Notes: generated from the sequence alone by a model not told the origin. A stretch of DNA of 64,000 nucleotides from Sycobia sp. Sy_11 (GCA_018907035.1 JACCIC010000034.1:3316001-3380000), one strand, 5' to 3'; shown: positions 1 through 13,799, counted from the first letter of the stretch. Numbers and translations are program-made.

Positions 1-190
1 AGAAAATACCCGTGGAAGTTGTCCGGATAAACCTGGAATCGAGTTATGCCATCGGAACACGATATTTCCCGTCACAATCCCATTTTTTTTGCTCATTAAT
101 TATAATCTTTGATTCCCGTATATTGTTAATTACGAGTATTATCATTAAAAGTGTACCCAATAATAAATATACTTATTTTACAGAGGATTA
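1..190. other. AT-rich DNA, no gene seen
   Basis: Short stretch before the minisatellite. The only open frame (12-197) shows no recognisable domain, and I see no regulatory site. Confidence 0.5.
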
Positions 191-282
191 CGAGTAATAT
201 ATAGTAATATATAGTTATGAATAGTAATATATAGTTATGTATAGTAATATATAGTTATATATAGAAATATATAGTAATATAT
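191..282. repeat. 20-bp AT-rich minisatellite, about 4 copies
   Basis: Four adjacent 20-bp units lie at 201-220, 221-240, 241-260 and 261-280. Each starts ATAG, contains AATATATAG and differs from the others at only a few bases; a partial unit precedes them at 191-200. This is a tandem repeat read directly from the sequence. It does not encode a convincing peptide. Confidence 0.85.
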
Positions 283-2060
283 TTGTCATTCTTTATATGA
301 AATTCCAAAAATATTTGCAGTCAGCGCTTAGATTTCAGCAAAAAAAATTTTCTTTCAGGTACTGCTTTTTTGGATTCGCTTCGATTCGCCGCTGAGATAC
401 TGCCTTTTTCGAGTAGATTTGGAAATGCTACATTATTTAACCGGCTTTTGAGATCTACTATAATATCCGAGAGCGACGATATGATGGGGTATAATACTGT
501 AAATACCTTCCTTCTAATGTGTTTTAGTTTTTTCGGCGAACAGTACGATATGAATTACATTTGTAATTGAAGAAGAAAGAGAAGAAGGTCACACATATAT
601 GATCTGTCTACTTTTGTAATTTCTTAGGGATCCTCTCCACTTCTTCAACTGTAATAAAATAACATACTAACTTACGTTAGTGACAAACCGAGAAAGACGA
701 AGAAATGACAGAAAACAGGAATGCACTGACCCAATCACGGGATCAAAGGAACCATTTCTAATAAACTCTGTAAAATTTAGTTTAACTCATTTACCTGATG
801 AAGGAATCTTTTTTCGGTTTGGAGAATGTATACACTGCATTTAAAAAATCTTCTCTCAGTGCCCATGATTACGAGCAGTATGCATTACGTGAAGTAAAAG
901 GATTATTTGTCTACTGCTCGTTACATTTCTTGAGAAACTGGGAAATTACAACTGTAAAGAAAGTTAGAATTAAATATGGATTATGCACAATGTTTCCTAT
1001 AGGCAAAAAAGATAAATTAGATGAGTAGAAACAGACGGAAAAAACAGATAGAATATTGTCGATGTTATGTATATTACCTTTTTTTCCTCCTCATTGTTCT
1101 AGAAAATGAAATAATGCAATAACATGTAGTAGGCTACTTAAAATTAGCATGTAAATATCAACAAGACTCAGATCCAAGAAAAAGCTTAACATTATTCTTA
1201 ATGTACCATCCATTTCTACTTAGGATCAATGTAACGAGTCGAAATTTCCATGTATAGCGCCCGATATCCAAGCCACGTAAAAGTCCCGTAAATCTCTAAG
1301 TCGCGTTGTTATCATCAAGACAAGTTGCAACCCCCCTGTATAGATAAATCAGATGAATGAATAGAACTCAACGAGAACACTGGATCGGATGCCACTAAAA
1401 GCCCAAATTCCTATTATTGGAGAACAAAGATAATTTCACTCCGGAGTGGCCATTAGTAGCTAAAGTAAATAACGCATTTAACGAAAACAAAGGTCAAATC
1501 TAATTACGTTGCTGCTTCGTATAGACTTTTGACATGTAAATCATGTTATAAAGGTATTAAAAATATTAATATTGACAACAAATTTTGCTATTCACGAACA
1601 GTCATAATAAACTAATAATTTGATCGGAAAACAGAAATAGAGAAATATTTTACAATATCTAAAAATTACAATGGTTAATTCGTTTATATATGTCTCATAT
1701 ATAAACTATTTTAATGCAATTGCCACTGTTTAATGAAACTCTAATCGAATAAACGATGAAGTAAATTGGATTCATTGTATAAAAAATATAATACTTGGAG
1801 CATTTAATGTCCACAGTGATATGTTTGTTTTCCTTTAAGATAAAACAGCCAGAAAATTTTTGTTCAACACAACCCCGAAATCAATCTAGTAAGAGACGTG
1901 AGCAATAATTCCATAACGGAGCATTCGAATTGTAAGCAATGATAAAAACCGTAAAGAAAAAAGACTAGTATATTTTAATGCACCAGTGTTTAATTGTATT
2001 TTACATCAAACCAGTAAAAAAATTACGCTATCCCAACTTACGAATGGTGTAAGATAATTT
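283..2060. other. AT-rich DNA with two unrecognised short open frames
   Basis: Mostly AT-rich non-coding DNA. Plus-strand open frames at 370-570 (66 aa) and 798-1028 (76 aa) are not low-complexity, but neither resembles a family I know. Neither has an obvious upstream promoter or splice context I would defend. They may be chance frames or pieces of unknown exons. Confidence 0.4.
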
Positions 2061-2065
2061 GTTTG

Positions 2066-2068
<3 letters not shown>

Positions 2069-2114
<46 letters not shown>
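2069..2114. repeat. (TA)n microsatellite
   Basis: Uninterrupted alternating AT/TA of about 46 bp at the left edge of a GC-richer island. Confidence 0.95.
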
Positions 2115-2116
<2 letters not shown>

Positions 2117-2300
2117 TTGGGTTTAGAAGCGCATCGCACTTTATGCATGGGTTCGAACAGGAAGCGGTCTGCGAAGAGAGCCACATTCGTGCAACCAGGA
2201 CCGTTTCAATAGCTCACTGATTGCCATCGCGACGCGACCGGAGCCCCATCGAGCACCATGTAATAGTTCTCGGCTCTCGCGGCTTTCGCAAATCTGAGCA

Positions 2301-2303
<3 letters not shown>

Positions 2304-2349
<46 letters not shown>
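2304..2349. repeat. (TA)n microsatellite
   Basis: Pure alternating TA embedded in GC-rich sequence. It produces artefactual Tyr-Ile open frames on both strands. Confidence 0.95.
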
Positions 2350-2351
<2 letters not shown>

Positions 2352-2657
2352 CGCAGCGCGAAGAGAACCGCGTGCGCTCTCCGCGTCGCATTGGGTAAAG
2401 CGATACTTATGGGACTAGTAGCTCCGAGTAACGAGCTCGCTTATATACTGTATGGCTCTAGAGGCATTAGACCCGACGTCGGTATCGACGGACTAACGAT
2501 CGAGGAAGAGGTGAGGGCGGTAGGCGGATGTACAAAAAACCGATCGCTATACACCCGTGCTCTTATTAGGCGGAGAAGCGCTTTTGCAAGTCTCTTTAAG
2601 AAGGTTACCATCGTTATTGTAAATCGCGAGGGCAAGCCGATACTCGAATTCTCGGGT

Positions 2658-2795
2658 CGAGTGAGAGAGAGAGAGAGAGAGAGATGATGAAGGAGCATGA
2701 AAGTGTTGACAAGATAGAGAGAGAGGGGGGGAGAGAAAGAGCGAGAGAGAGAAAGAGAGAGAGAGAGGGGGGCAAGGAAGAGAATCTGGGAGAGG
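2658..2795. repeat. (GA)n-rich polypurine tract
   Basis: Two GA-repeat blocks with interspersed G runs form an almost uninterrupted purine strand. Such polypurine DNA can adopt triplex (H-DNA) structures and is a typical GAGA-factor binding context in insects; both roles are inference here. Confidence 0.8.
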
Positions 2796-2890
2796 AAGGG
2801 AACGAAGTATAGACTTTACGTCTGGCATTAGCACTGGGATATTAGCGAGAATTACTTTATTGGCACGGGAAATGCTACACAGATATATAA

Positions 2891-4274
2891 GCCTCAAACG
2901 AGAGTTTACAAACTCTTAAGCTCTTTTATTTATGGGATTTGTTGGTAGATCGGATAATGCCTCAATTTTCTATTTAATGTATTCTGAGCAGACATCAGAG
3001 GGCTGGTTTAGCTTTTTTTCTTCCCATTAAGTAAATACCAATTGGATAAATTAACCCTAACAACGCATCTGATATCCGAATTGAAGTTTTTTTATATTGC
3101 AAAGTATATTCGTGCAATATGTTAGAGTAACTAAATATAATAATTCCTACTAGTCGAAGGGGAAGATTTATAATGTATCATGAGGTGTCTGATACGCCTA
3201 TCTACCACACAAATTCTTACAAAAATTTGAGAAAAATACTTCTAGAGTTTGACTATGTATACCAACTGTTTTGAGGTTACTGAATTCAAATTCGGGTTGT
3301 TTTTACACCATTGTATTTCAAAAGTATCAAAAATTATGTCCGAAATCTCAATAAATCTATTATCCATTTATCATTGAACTCAATCTCTCAAATTTATAAC
3401 TGCATAACCTTATAAGCAAAAACTGCAAAACCTGGAAAGAAAGTAACTTATATATGTTTTGACGTTTTGACAAATAACATTTTTATCATTAAACAAAAAT
3501 GTTTAATTTACTAAAATCAATATACATATACATAGACTATAAAACCTCATTGATATCTTCTTTGTATAAAATATAGAAAGATCTAAGGGTTGAGCTTTGT
3601 AGCAATTTCCTTTGGTATATGAAATGATAATATCTGTCGTCCTATTTTCGCACCTTAACCAACCGCCTATTAAGTAAATATAAGGACACCTAAGATTTCT
3701 CCAATGACGAAATAAATTGCTCATTGTCATTTACATGGAGGCCCATACATTTCATACACGAAGAAGTATAGTACAGCAATGACATCCAATAAGTATCCTC
3801 AGAAGAGCTCGTATATAAAGCCAATATATATTGGATTCTAAAGATATTTAAAGGATATAGATTGAAGCCTCAGTCAAGCAAATATTACACAAGCATACTG
3901 TGTTTCGGAATTGTAACGCGCATATATTCATGCATTGACATTTCATCTTTTTCTGAGAAGGTAATAAAATTATGAGTTTAATTATCAATTTTTTATTATT
4001 TATTTAGAGAATTTATTGAATTTTTGAACATATATTATGAGACATTAAATATTCCCTGAATTTGGATTCAGCGATATCAAAAATGAATTATGGATATCGC
4101 CTGATTTTGAAGATTATTCTTTAAATTTTTTATGAAGCTATGCTATATATAGTGTAAACAAATTTTAGAACCAGATTCTCTCAGAGTTTACAGTACATAA
4201 TCATATTAGCAATATAAAGTGCAAATTTTCGATAAATTTAAGTTGCTTCTGTTATTTTTGAATCGAATTACTAT

Positions 4275-4330
<56 letters not shown>

Positions 4331-5280
4331 ATTATTATATATTATATAATGTACATGTTAACGTTCAAAAGGAAGATGTATTCGAAAGTTTTTCAATCAC
4401 GACATTTACGATACTAAAATTTTTTTACGTAACATTAAATACTTTTTCGGGATCTGTTATGAAATTTTCTCAAAACTTGATATTTGACAGTTATAATGAA
4501 TCATTAGCGATCTTTGAGCCTAACCAAGATTTTCTATATCCATGAGCCTTAATTTTGCAAATGGTATAATCTGGAAATTCATATTTAATAAAACTGGTAC
4601 TAATAAGATAACTATACCGATAATAGACAAATATTATAGATTTCTTATTCAAAATTGATAAAATTTACAAAAAAAAATTAAATAATAGAATAAAGCAAGT
4701 AGTACTAAAATAGTAGAACAAATAGTCACTTTAAGTGCGATTGGAATTGTCCAAAGAATATGTGTGAATTTTTATTAAAATTTTTTGATTTATAATCGGT
4801 TGTATGGTTCTGGCCTTTCTTTGCAAAATTCTTAGTTTATCGTTAATAATTAAACAAAAAATATTTATAGTTTAACGTTATTTAGATATTATAAATTGAT
4901 GGTATTTTTCTTTAATAATAAAAAATCTTTAATAAGATTTTGTCTTGAAATTAATTAATTTTGTGTGCTACATAGGTAATGGTTATCTTGAATTTTACTT
5001 CTACATCATCTTAAAGAAAAGGGCCCAAGGTTAGTAGAATATAATGATTACAGGTTCGTCGATAATTTCTGTTTCGTATTTTTTTTAAAAATAACTTAGT
5101 ATAATTTTATAAAATTTTGAGAGTAATCAAATATTATATAAGCAAATATTTTGTTGAAAGTTGTCGAAGACTTACACAAAACTGGTGACTTTAAAAGATT
5201 ACATGTAAAAGGTCTTTTCCTTATGTAAAAGGTCTACACGTCACTGTTAATATCCGTCTCAATTGTTGTAGCATAAACTC
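2891..5280. other. AT-rich DNA, no gene seen
   Basis: About 2.4 kb of AT-rich sequence. It contains a (TA)n block at 4,272-4,326 with one AAA-like interruption. The minus frame 3,503-3,730 has no recognisable domain. Nothing else is supported. Confidence 0.5.
4272..4326. repeat. (TA)n microsatellite, interrupted
   Basis: Alternating TA with a TAAAT interruption near 4,287. Confidence 0.9.
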
Positions 5281-5980
5281 TTCTTTTATATACCAGGCCA
5301 AATGAGCTGCAGGTGCAAGCTTTATTTTGACAACTACTATTTACGTTATCGGATCACGACGAAGCGCGTTCACCCTCGCATCCCCGGGCCTATTAGACGA
5401 TGTCGGACGTGCACGTGGGCGCACCTAAACTCAACGGCTAGGCTAATGATCAAGACCATTTCCCCGTCCCTGCATTATAACACTCGTTGACAATGTAATA
5501 CCTACGCATTCTCGTCTACCACCGAACGAACCTGTCAATCGTAACGAAGGGTCAGCACAGCGTCATTTTCATTATTGCCCGATTGGTCGTACACCACTAT
5601 CTTCGATAAATTTCAACAGTCCGGTAATTCAGAAACGGGTTATTATAATGGCACCCTGCTCATAATAAACTTTTCGTACTTTGAGACTTTCTTCTATATT
5701 ATATTATTACTGATACTGTGTCATTAATACACGTTTAGTATTCTATAAAGTCACGGATCTCTGACGAACTATCGACTATTTCGTATTAATTTGTCCGAAG
5801 AATATTTATTCAATTAAAGGAAAGATGGCGAGATTACTGGCGAATACTAAGAATAAAAAACGATAGCCCATCACGATAATATAATACATATAGTATATAT
5901 TATTCTATAAAAATATATAATAAGAATAACGATATAATAAGAAGTTATAATCTGTAAAGATACAAATTTAATATAGAACA
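5281..5980. other. Small GC-richer patch then AT-rich DNA
   Basis: 5,300-5,570 is visibly richer in CpG than its surroundings and carries a 62-aa plus-strand open frame (5,302-5,490) that I do not recognise. The remainder to 5,980 is AT-rich without features. Confidence 0.35.
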
Positions 5981-7500
5981 ACATTGATCCCAAATAAAAG
6001 ATCTCGCGCCAGTCGGAAAAATATATCCTTCCAATCGACTGTGCATCTCTCCTCATCCCCGGCTTGTTTTGTCGAATTTCGTCGATCGGAAAATATACGA
6101 ATAATCGATCCAGCAGTCGAGACTGAGTGTATTTTATCCCAAAAAAGAACTCGATCCAGCCGGGCGGATATACCTACACAGTATACCCAGTATAATGCGA
6201 ATCAGCGTCCAGAAGACTCGCCCACACTTGTGGTATGTGGAAGCTTAAAAACTCATACCGAACGCCTTTCCTCTGAAACTCTGCAATGTGTATTGCGTGT
6301 GTGTGTGTGCATATATGTGTGTACTTTATTTCCTCTGGCGCTATCTTCGTCGTCGAAAAAGGGGAGATTAAAGTGGAATAAGTCAATCTTTAAGCTTCTT
6401 CATCGGCAACGAGCTACGGAAACTCTGAACAAATCGCCGCGGCGACTAGAAAACTGTGTACTGTGTACAGAAGCGCGCGAGGTCAAGCTCGTAATCCGGA
6501 CATCGAGAGCCAACAAATTAACCCACAACTCACCGAGGGAAAAAGAAAAAGATAGAGAAGCTTCCATGATACCAAGCGTGTCCGTAAATGTTGTAGATTC
6601 CTTTTCTCTGAAAAGGAGCGGCTTATGCACATACATTCAAATGATATATATAGAAGGAGAGAGGGAGAGAGAGGCCCTCTGCAGGACAGACGGGTGAACC
6701 AAACGTCTGCAGGATTCGTTGCTCATGTATTGTCGCTGCTCGGGGTTGAAGGGGAGGGTTATTTATATAGGCAATCGTCTGTGCTCCCGTTAATGGCTGA
6801 CCGATTGCTCTTGGTGGTCAACGCGCCCAGCAATCGGCATATCTGTACGGTATATCTGCACAAACGCGCTATGGTGTATATATATACACACACATATATG
6901 TATCCAGTTGGAGAGAAGTGTGTAGAAGATATACATACATATGTATACGAGCTTATCCTGGCAGAAAACGTATCAACACAAGCGTTCGCAGAGTGTGGAG
7001 TATATATCAAGAGTATAGATCGTCAGCACATCCACGCCCCGCGAACGCGAACACACACCTCTCTATATATATGTATATATAAGACCTCCGAGAGACTCGA
7101 TCGCAATCTTTTCCCCTTTTCCGCTCGCAACGCATATCCTCCTCCCTCCCCTGACCCCTACCACCCCACTTCCTTATTCCGTCTTCCACGAGAAGAGACG
7201 CGATTCCGACACCGCGCTTCTGTGAATCACGATCGGGCGCGGGGTCGTTTCGTCTCTGGAGGCCATGAACCCTGTGTGAAGTTCTCTACCTATAAACACA
7301 CGTATATGTGCTTATATGTCTCGAGGGTGCGCGTGGACATCGCGGTCGGTGTTAAACTAGTTACCCTGTTCCAGGAGAAAAAAGATAGAGGTGGAGAAGC
7401 AACTAGAAGGGAGGGGGTAGTAAAGATGTCCAAAGAATTTTCATTTACTTATTTTTGCTTTACTTTGACTCTGGTTAAAGCTCTGAGAGACTAGCAATGA
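5981..7500. other. GC-rich island with long overlapping open frames, coding status unknown
   Basis: A 1.5-kb CpG-rich segment contains two long plus-strand open frames, 5,984-6,697 (237 aa) and 6,625-7,494 (289 aa), in different reading frames. Both pass through short TA, TG and AC repeats, giving Tyr/Ile, Val/Cys and Thr/His runs. I see no recognisable domain, signal peptide or family motif. Low stop-codon density from the base composition is enough to explain such lengths. They could be untranslated exon or promoter sequence; I do not call a gene. Confidence 0.35.
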
Positions 7501-8855
7501 TGCACCACGATGATCGTAAAATTTAAAGGTGATCCTTCGATAGCGCGCTGTTATAGAACGTTGCATTTTTTTTCTAAATTTTACTTAATCCTCATTTATT
7601 GCATAATACGGACACTTCTTGCACGAATCACATATATAATTCAAATTTTTAACAATGGAATACTCAAATCCGTATGCCTAGTCACGTTAACATTAAAAAT
7701 AATTAAAACAGGAATATTTAATCTATTTTCGTCCTAGACTTTTATTTTTGGAAAAAGATAGAACTGTTGTTATAAAAGCTTTTTGCAAGGATTGTTTTTT
7801 ACCAGTATGACCTTAGAAATTTATGTCTCGATTCGAAGTGATATTTTCATCTTTTTGAAACACTTTCATACAGTATCAAGAGTTTCAATAAGTAAAAAAT
7901 TCTAAATACATTATTTAAGAGAAAATATTCGTTATACTTATAATTTTTAGAAAAGAAAAATATGACAGTGTTATTCAAGTCCGTTTACACGCTTCAGCAG
8001 AATTGTGATTCCTTGTAAAATGCGGTAAAAGAGAACAGAAACACTCTTATAGAAGATTCTAAAAACAGTACTTCTTCTGCTAGTTTTTCTTATCTAATAA
8101 TAATCATTGTACTGACCGAAAATTTCCTGCATGTATGTATTTCCTGAAACATAGTTCAATAAAATAAATCACTCTATTCCTTTCTCCGAAAATAAAAGGA
8201 TAAGAGAAAATAAGAGGATGGATTGCGCGCTCCTTCCTATAAGTGACACGAGCACCTTGACTTATTGTACGAAATCACTTGCCGGGCACGCGCTATACGC
8301 TCCATGGAAAATTAAACCTCCCCTGACCTTTTATCTTCGATCTATTCGACACTTTGCTCGTTAAATCAGAGAAGAAAAAAAGGACCAGGGAAAATCTAAT
8401 AAAGAAAAAGGAATAAATCCCTCTCGTGTGTCAGCTCCCTTTTATTACCGAAAGCGCAATTTCGAGAGATAATTACCAATTCACGTTCTTTGTGGCATTA
8501 AAAGTTTAGCTACTTCTATGATATAGGTAAAGTTAAAAATTTTATAATGCATATTTGTCAGATACATTTTCAATAAATAATGAGAAATAAACTTTTTGAA
8601 ACAGATCCTGGAATGGGTTTGAAAAAAATTTTCTTAACTGAAGACTTGTAAGTCCTCGTGTATTACAATTATATGTAACGTTATGGTTTCCTCAGAATAT
8701 AAATATTTTAGAACGCTGTCAAAGGATTTGAAATTTATCAAACGGTATAATTAATCGAATCATTCGTGATGTAACTGTATCTTGAATTTCCCTAATATGT
8801 ATATTATCACAATATTAAATGCACGTTTCAGCCGTTATCGTAGGACGCATATTAT
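7501..8855. other. AT-rich DNA, no gene seen
   Basis: AT-rich throughout except a modest GC rise at 8,210-8,470. The 75-aa plus frame at 7,510-7,737 is hydrophobic but not recognisable. Confidence 0.5.
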
Positions 8856-9570
8856 ACACGTCACACGTACACGAAGATTTTTACAAGCATAACATAAGGG
8901 ATTGTTGCATAAATGCGCGTAAACATCCATCTTGGCGTAACGGCTTTATCAGGGGAGGCATAGCACACGCCAAAAGGGCCGTTTAACGAGCACGGGAAGC
9001 AGCGGGAGTGAAGGAGCGCGCGCGTCCGCTCGTTCAAATTAAAAGTTCCGAATGAATTTCCCACACTCGGCCGTCGGCTCGCGCTCGCTCTTTTCTTCTC
9101 TCGGTTTTTTTGTGATCACTCCTCGCCTCTCGACCCTCTCACTCCCTCTCTCTCTCTCTCTCCATCTCTTCATTCCACCTCCGGCGCTTTCTCCGGCATT
9201 TCTTTCTGGGGCGATGCTATCGGCGACGCGCAAGCTGAATACGCTATTAGCCCTGACGTACTCGGGCCGCGCACTCGCACTTGCACGCTCGCGCTATATT
9301 TATGTATACAAGCTCTCATCCACATTTTACGACAGTTTGTTAAATTTCGCCGTTTCTTTTAATGTCCCTCGGTCTTCCTGTATAAACACCAATGCGCGTA
9401 ATAGCGCGACGGCTAGAGGAGGCGCGCAGGGATCGACGCGAGATGCATGTCAAAGCCGGGGAGACTGCAGCCTCGCATGCCCGTGGTGAAAAGCTCTTAA
9501 AATTTGTCGCGCGGGGCGCAATGTGCCGAGGAGCGCATTTATGAGATACTTCGAGGTATATGCGGAGGTT
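8856..9570. other. CpG-rich island with short (CT)n, no gene seen
   Basis: CpG-rich segment with a pyrimidine-rich core (CT repeat 9,141-9,162). Open frames on both strands here (for example 9,052-9,489 +) are biased Ser/Leu/Arg stretches driven by composition. It could be a promoter-proximal or untranslated region, but I see no diagnostic core promoter. Confidence 0.4.
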
Positions 9571-10870
9571 AGCTAGGGCAAGAAATTAACAGGCACGTGA
9601 GACGGGTCGTAAAGGAACTAATATAGACTTATAGATGGACAAGGATGTGCGAGACATTCTGCTATGTAATAATATCTTCCGATGTAATATAAAGTTTTTC
9701 AAAGCTTAATCGCGAAAGTATTACACGCTGATAAAGAATATCAAACTATCTTTATTGCGTAATTTTTAAAAAGAAACATCTTTTGAGAATATTGAAGCTT
9801 TATGGTTTTTCACGTAAATCTTCGCTTAAATTACTATAAATATTATAGTATTAATAATTAATAAATCTTCCTACCGATCCTGCAGTATTTTTACAAACTA
9901 ATATAAGATTCTGATGATAGCTCCCCGTCGAATCTGAAGTATATAATCCAGGACAGTAATATCAAAATAATTGTTTATAAAGGACACTTCAATTGTGCCC
10001 AATGTCGACAGAAGCAAAATTGGCCATTTTCATTAAATATTTATTAAATCGCATAATTAATTTAATGTCTTGTAATTATCGAAATTTCGTTCTACATTAT
10101 CTGTAATATAATTAAAAAAAAGGAATTCTTTCAAATTTTCAAAATTTCATTTTAAAAATAATTCTATTTTATAACAATTCAACTATTTCCATTTATCATT
10201 TATATTTAAGATATTTTGTTTCTAATTTATCAATATAAATTGAGTATACTAATTTTTTCAACAATCTAAGAACCATAAGACCCTTTATTAAGTTTCTGGA
10301 AATGATGGGCCTGTTTTGAAATAAAATTATTTTCAAAGTTTAATTTTTAAACATTTAAAAATGTTGTCTTGTCCTATTTATTAGAAACAATTACAATTTA
10401 GCCTAATAAAATAATAGATTAATAAAATTGTTAATGCAGTTTACCTAATTAAAATAATAGAAAGTACACTTAATTGGAAATTTGTTAATCATCGAATGAA
10501 GTATATTAAAATACACAAGATGGTACTAAATAAATATAAAACACTTACAAAATAAGGATATACATACTAACTTTTGCTTTTGCTACCATTCCACTTCGTT
10601 CTAAAATTGTATTTAAAAATATCTTAAAGAAAGAAGTCAAATGCTTTTTATTTATTTAATAAAATCGTCTTTTCTCTATAAAGTAATTGTAATAGAAATA
10701 ATATTAGATAAATAATTATATTATACGCCTTAATTTCTATTATTTCTCAAATTAAAAAAATTGTTTCAACGAATAGCTTTATCTGAATATTTTTCTTAAT
10801 AAAATTACAAAAATGTCCAAGATAAATGAAAAAGATTATTTTAATAAATGATAATACGGTCTACCAGCAA
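9571..10870. other. AT-rich DNA, no gene seen
   Basis: About 1.3 kb of strongly AT-rich sequence with A and T runs. I see no repeats above background and no coding signal. Confidence 0.5.
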
Positions 10871-11600
10871 GTAGCATCGCTTATTGACTATAAGATTGTG
10901 TACCTAGTACGTATTCCTTCGTGGAACAAGCGATATACTACTTTTACGATTGAAATGTATTTGCGAGATCTATAAATCAGTAACATGTTGCTCGATCCCT
11001 CTGTAAAGCAATTATAAAAAAGCACACTGCCCTCACGAGGATGCATCTCCGCTATACGCAATATACATAATATACCGATACCTTTAATCCCGGCTACCCC
11101 AGGGACGATCCCCATTGCTTCTTAAATCCATCGCAATTCTTTCAATGAATTTAAATAACGATCGATCTGGCCGGCCCTATTATCATTCCGTTTCCCACTA
11201 GCGATATATCAAAATCCAGCGCATGTATATAAATAACCGGCCTCTCAAATGCCTTTCCGCCACCGCATATATAATACACGCAAAAAGGGCTGCGAGGCCC
11301 CGGGCACGTCCTCCGCGATCCCGCGCTCGCCCGCGCTAGTAAAGAAAAACAAAACGCGCCTACTGCATTGCTCCGATAATTTATCCGCCCATACCTATAT
11401 ATTCCTGCGTCAGCCCGAACGTGTGTAGCCGCGGCAGTATAGCAGCAAACTACACACATAATGTAAGCGCCAGTCAAAAGCGTCGCGCGTAACAAGACAG
11501 ACGAGTGTAACTACCGCGCCGAGCGAGCTGCCGCCCTCGGTTCGCGGTGCCCTCGGCAATTTTGCACATTTGATTTAAGCGCTGAAAATAGATGCGCGCG

Positions 11601-11601
<1 letters not shown>

Positions 11602-11653
<52 letters not shown>
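11602..11653. repeat. (TA)n microsatellite, first of a close pair
   Basis: Pure TA tract followed by a short (AAT)n run and then unique DNA, inside a CpG-rich island. Confidence 0.95.
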
Positions 11654-11656
<3 letters not shown>

Positions 11657-11673
11657 ATAATAACACCGTCGAT

Positions 11674-11676
<3 letters not shown>

Positions 11677-11721
<45 letters not shown>
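11677..11721. repeat. (TA)n microsatellite, second of a close pair
   Basis: Second pure TA tract, separated from the first by 23 bases. Confidence 0.95.
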
Positions 11722-11723
<2 letters not shown>

Positions 11724-11975
11724 AACCCGCGCGCTTATAATATTCACGCAGAAAGTCCCCTGGCGCACTGTGCAAACCCCGGCGGCAGATCCGTAAATTT
11801 CGTACATGTCGTTAATGTCGCCGCTCGCGGTCGGGAAGCGGGGGAAGGGGGGAGATCTCTCGCGGAGGCGACCGGTAGATCCGCGCGGCGGCTGAAAGGA
11901 GCTGTCACTCCTCCGTCAATCAGCAAGCGCGCACGCGCGCCACCGCGGTAAACCTCTATAGGAGGCGACAGAAAG

Positions 11976-12041
<66 letters not shown>

Positions 12042-12060
12042 AGAGAGAGAGAGAGAAAGC
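11976..12060. repeat. (GA)n microsatellite
   Basis: About 80 bp of GA repeat with small interruptions (GTGAAAG near 12,037) toward the right end. It yields artefactual Ser-Leu frames on the minus strand. Confidence 0.95.
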
Positions 12061-12230
12061 GAGGGGGTGCTTGCGAAGCTCAAGCGGCTGTTGTACATTC
12101 GCGTCTTTCTCACGATTGTGAGGGAACACTTTAACTACCTTTTTTCTCTTCATCGCGGTAAGCACGATAGCATCGTCCCGGAGTGTCGCCGCTGATCCAC
12201 GAGATCTACTTAGAGCTCGATGTACATAAC

Positions 12231-13799
12231 TCTTCTGGTGCTTTTTTTACGCGGTCTATTTGCGGAAAAGGAGGATCAAGGTAGCGTTATGTCGTTAAAT
12301 TGTAAATTTTATGATTATTTTTTTAAAGAAATATTATTCATAATCCGAGTCATAATAAAAAGTAGCTTATCAAATTTACAATTTGTAAATATATTTCTAT
12401 GTTGTTAAAATATTTTACATTTTAAAATTTACTCATCAAATATTTATCAGTCGAACCAAATCACTTTTTACGAATTCCTCAATTTTTTATACCGTAGGTA
12501 TAATTTTTTCTCTAATTTTAATTTAAACAAAAGATTTTTCTTTACATTTAAAAAACATTATTCTTAATCACGTTGCTAGAATTTTTGAATATAATAATAA
12601 TAAAATATACAAATGTTAGAAAAAATAATTGAATAGTAATAAAAGTACTGTAATATGAACAACGATAAAAAGACAGGATAGGAAGTTTCTGATTCCGTAT
12701 TTGACTTAAAATGATTAAAGTTCCCGGGATTATTAGGACAATAATTATCAATAATCGAATCATAAAATATATCAATTGTATCTTCTGAAATTGCCCTTTC
12801 TAATTTTTATTATACATTGGTTTATAGAGCATCGTTATCTCCCTATGAAATTATTTAAAAATTAGGTATGTAGTCCAAAATATTTCGTCCAAAGTTTACT
12901 CGAAAACAATCCTGCAATTATTGATGTAAAAATTTGTTATTATATTGAAAAATGTAACAAAATAATAAATATAAATATAGATAATCGATTAGAAATTCTC
13001 TCTCTTTGATATTTACGGACCCAGTAACAATAACAGTAACTTCTTCAATTGTGTTCTACTTTGCTAATATATGATCTGGCACCGAAATCTCTATCTATTC
13101 CCAGTGAATTGTCTGCTATTAATTAAGAAATCGAAATATCGTTCTAGATATGAATTTTTTTCTATATTTGACAAATCTTCGACCTTATTCACTCTTCAAG
13201 ACTGAATATAATAAAAAAAACTAAAAAGTCCATACTCTCCTGACATAAAAGTTAATTTTTTGAAGTGCTTTCCAATAAGATTTGGTTAAAGGCGAACAAG
13301 AAAAGTATGTCCAGAAAAAAATGTCTAAATTAGTATATTTCGTATTTTGGAACTGAGCATGTATTAATATTTTGTATTAACGATATCCAGAATTTGTAAT
13401 CTATCCATTTATGTTTCTTACTCAATACATTATTGCATTGAAAGGAACAGCTATTAAGTATTTAATTATGCACTTTGAATATTTTAAGAACAATCTGCTC
13501 TTGAGAAAATTAAAATAATTTGCTTTTGAATATCTTTCAGTATGTCGGCAACACTTAGTACAAGGATATGAAACAGGAAAACAATTGATATCTAAGCCAT
13601 GTTCTTCTTTTTTACAAAATAACAAATGGTATAATGTGCATAAAGACAATCACTCTGAAATTCAATTTTTATAATGATTTGTTTTATTTTACTTTCTCAA
13701 ATATAGAACTATTTTTCTATACTCTATTTTTTACACGAATATGATTTATCAAAATTTTTCTTAGTTTTTATTCCTTTAATTTGAAGCATAATATTACTG
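12231..13799. other. AT-rich DNA, no gene seen
   Basis: AT-rich sequence. Minus frames at 12,548-12,775 and 13,422-13,649 (75 aa each) are hydrophobic or Cys-containing but show no domain I recognise. Confidence 0.5.

Larger units (their letters stand above)
2115..2890. other. GC-richer island with purine tract, no gene seen
   Basis: Composition rises sharply compared with both flanks. The island contains a second (TA)n block (2,304-2,349) and a long purine-only stretch around 2,658-2,795 (GA repeats with G runs). Open frames here (for example 2,391-2,687 +) have no recognised domain and end in Arg-Glu runs from the GA repeat. Confidence 0.5.
10871..12230. other. CpG-rich island carrying TA and GA arrays
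   Basis: From about 11,150 the sequence is rich in CpG and GCGC. It is interrupted by two (TA)n blocks and followed by a (GA)n array. Open frames here are compositional. The combination of CpG richness and a GA array resembles insect promoter-associated DNA, but I cannot place a start site or a gene. Confidence 0.4.

Noticed and set aside
3052..3066. TTAACCCTAAC as a telomere-like or piggyBac-type end
   Set aside because: Single occurrence with no matching inverted terminus downstream and no tandem array.
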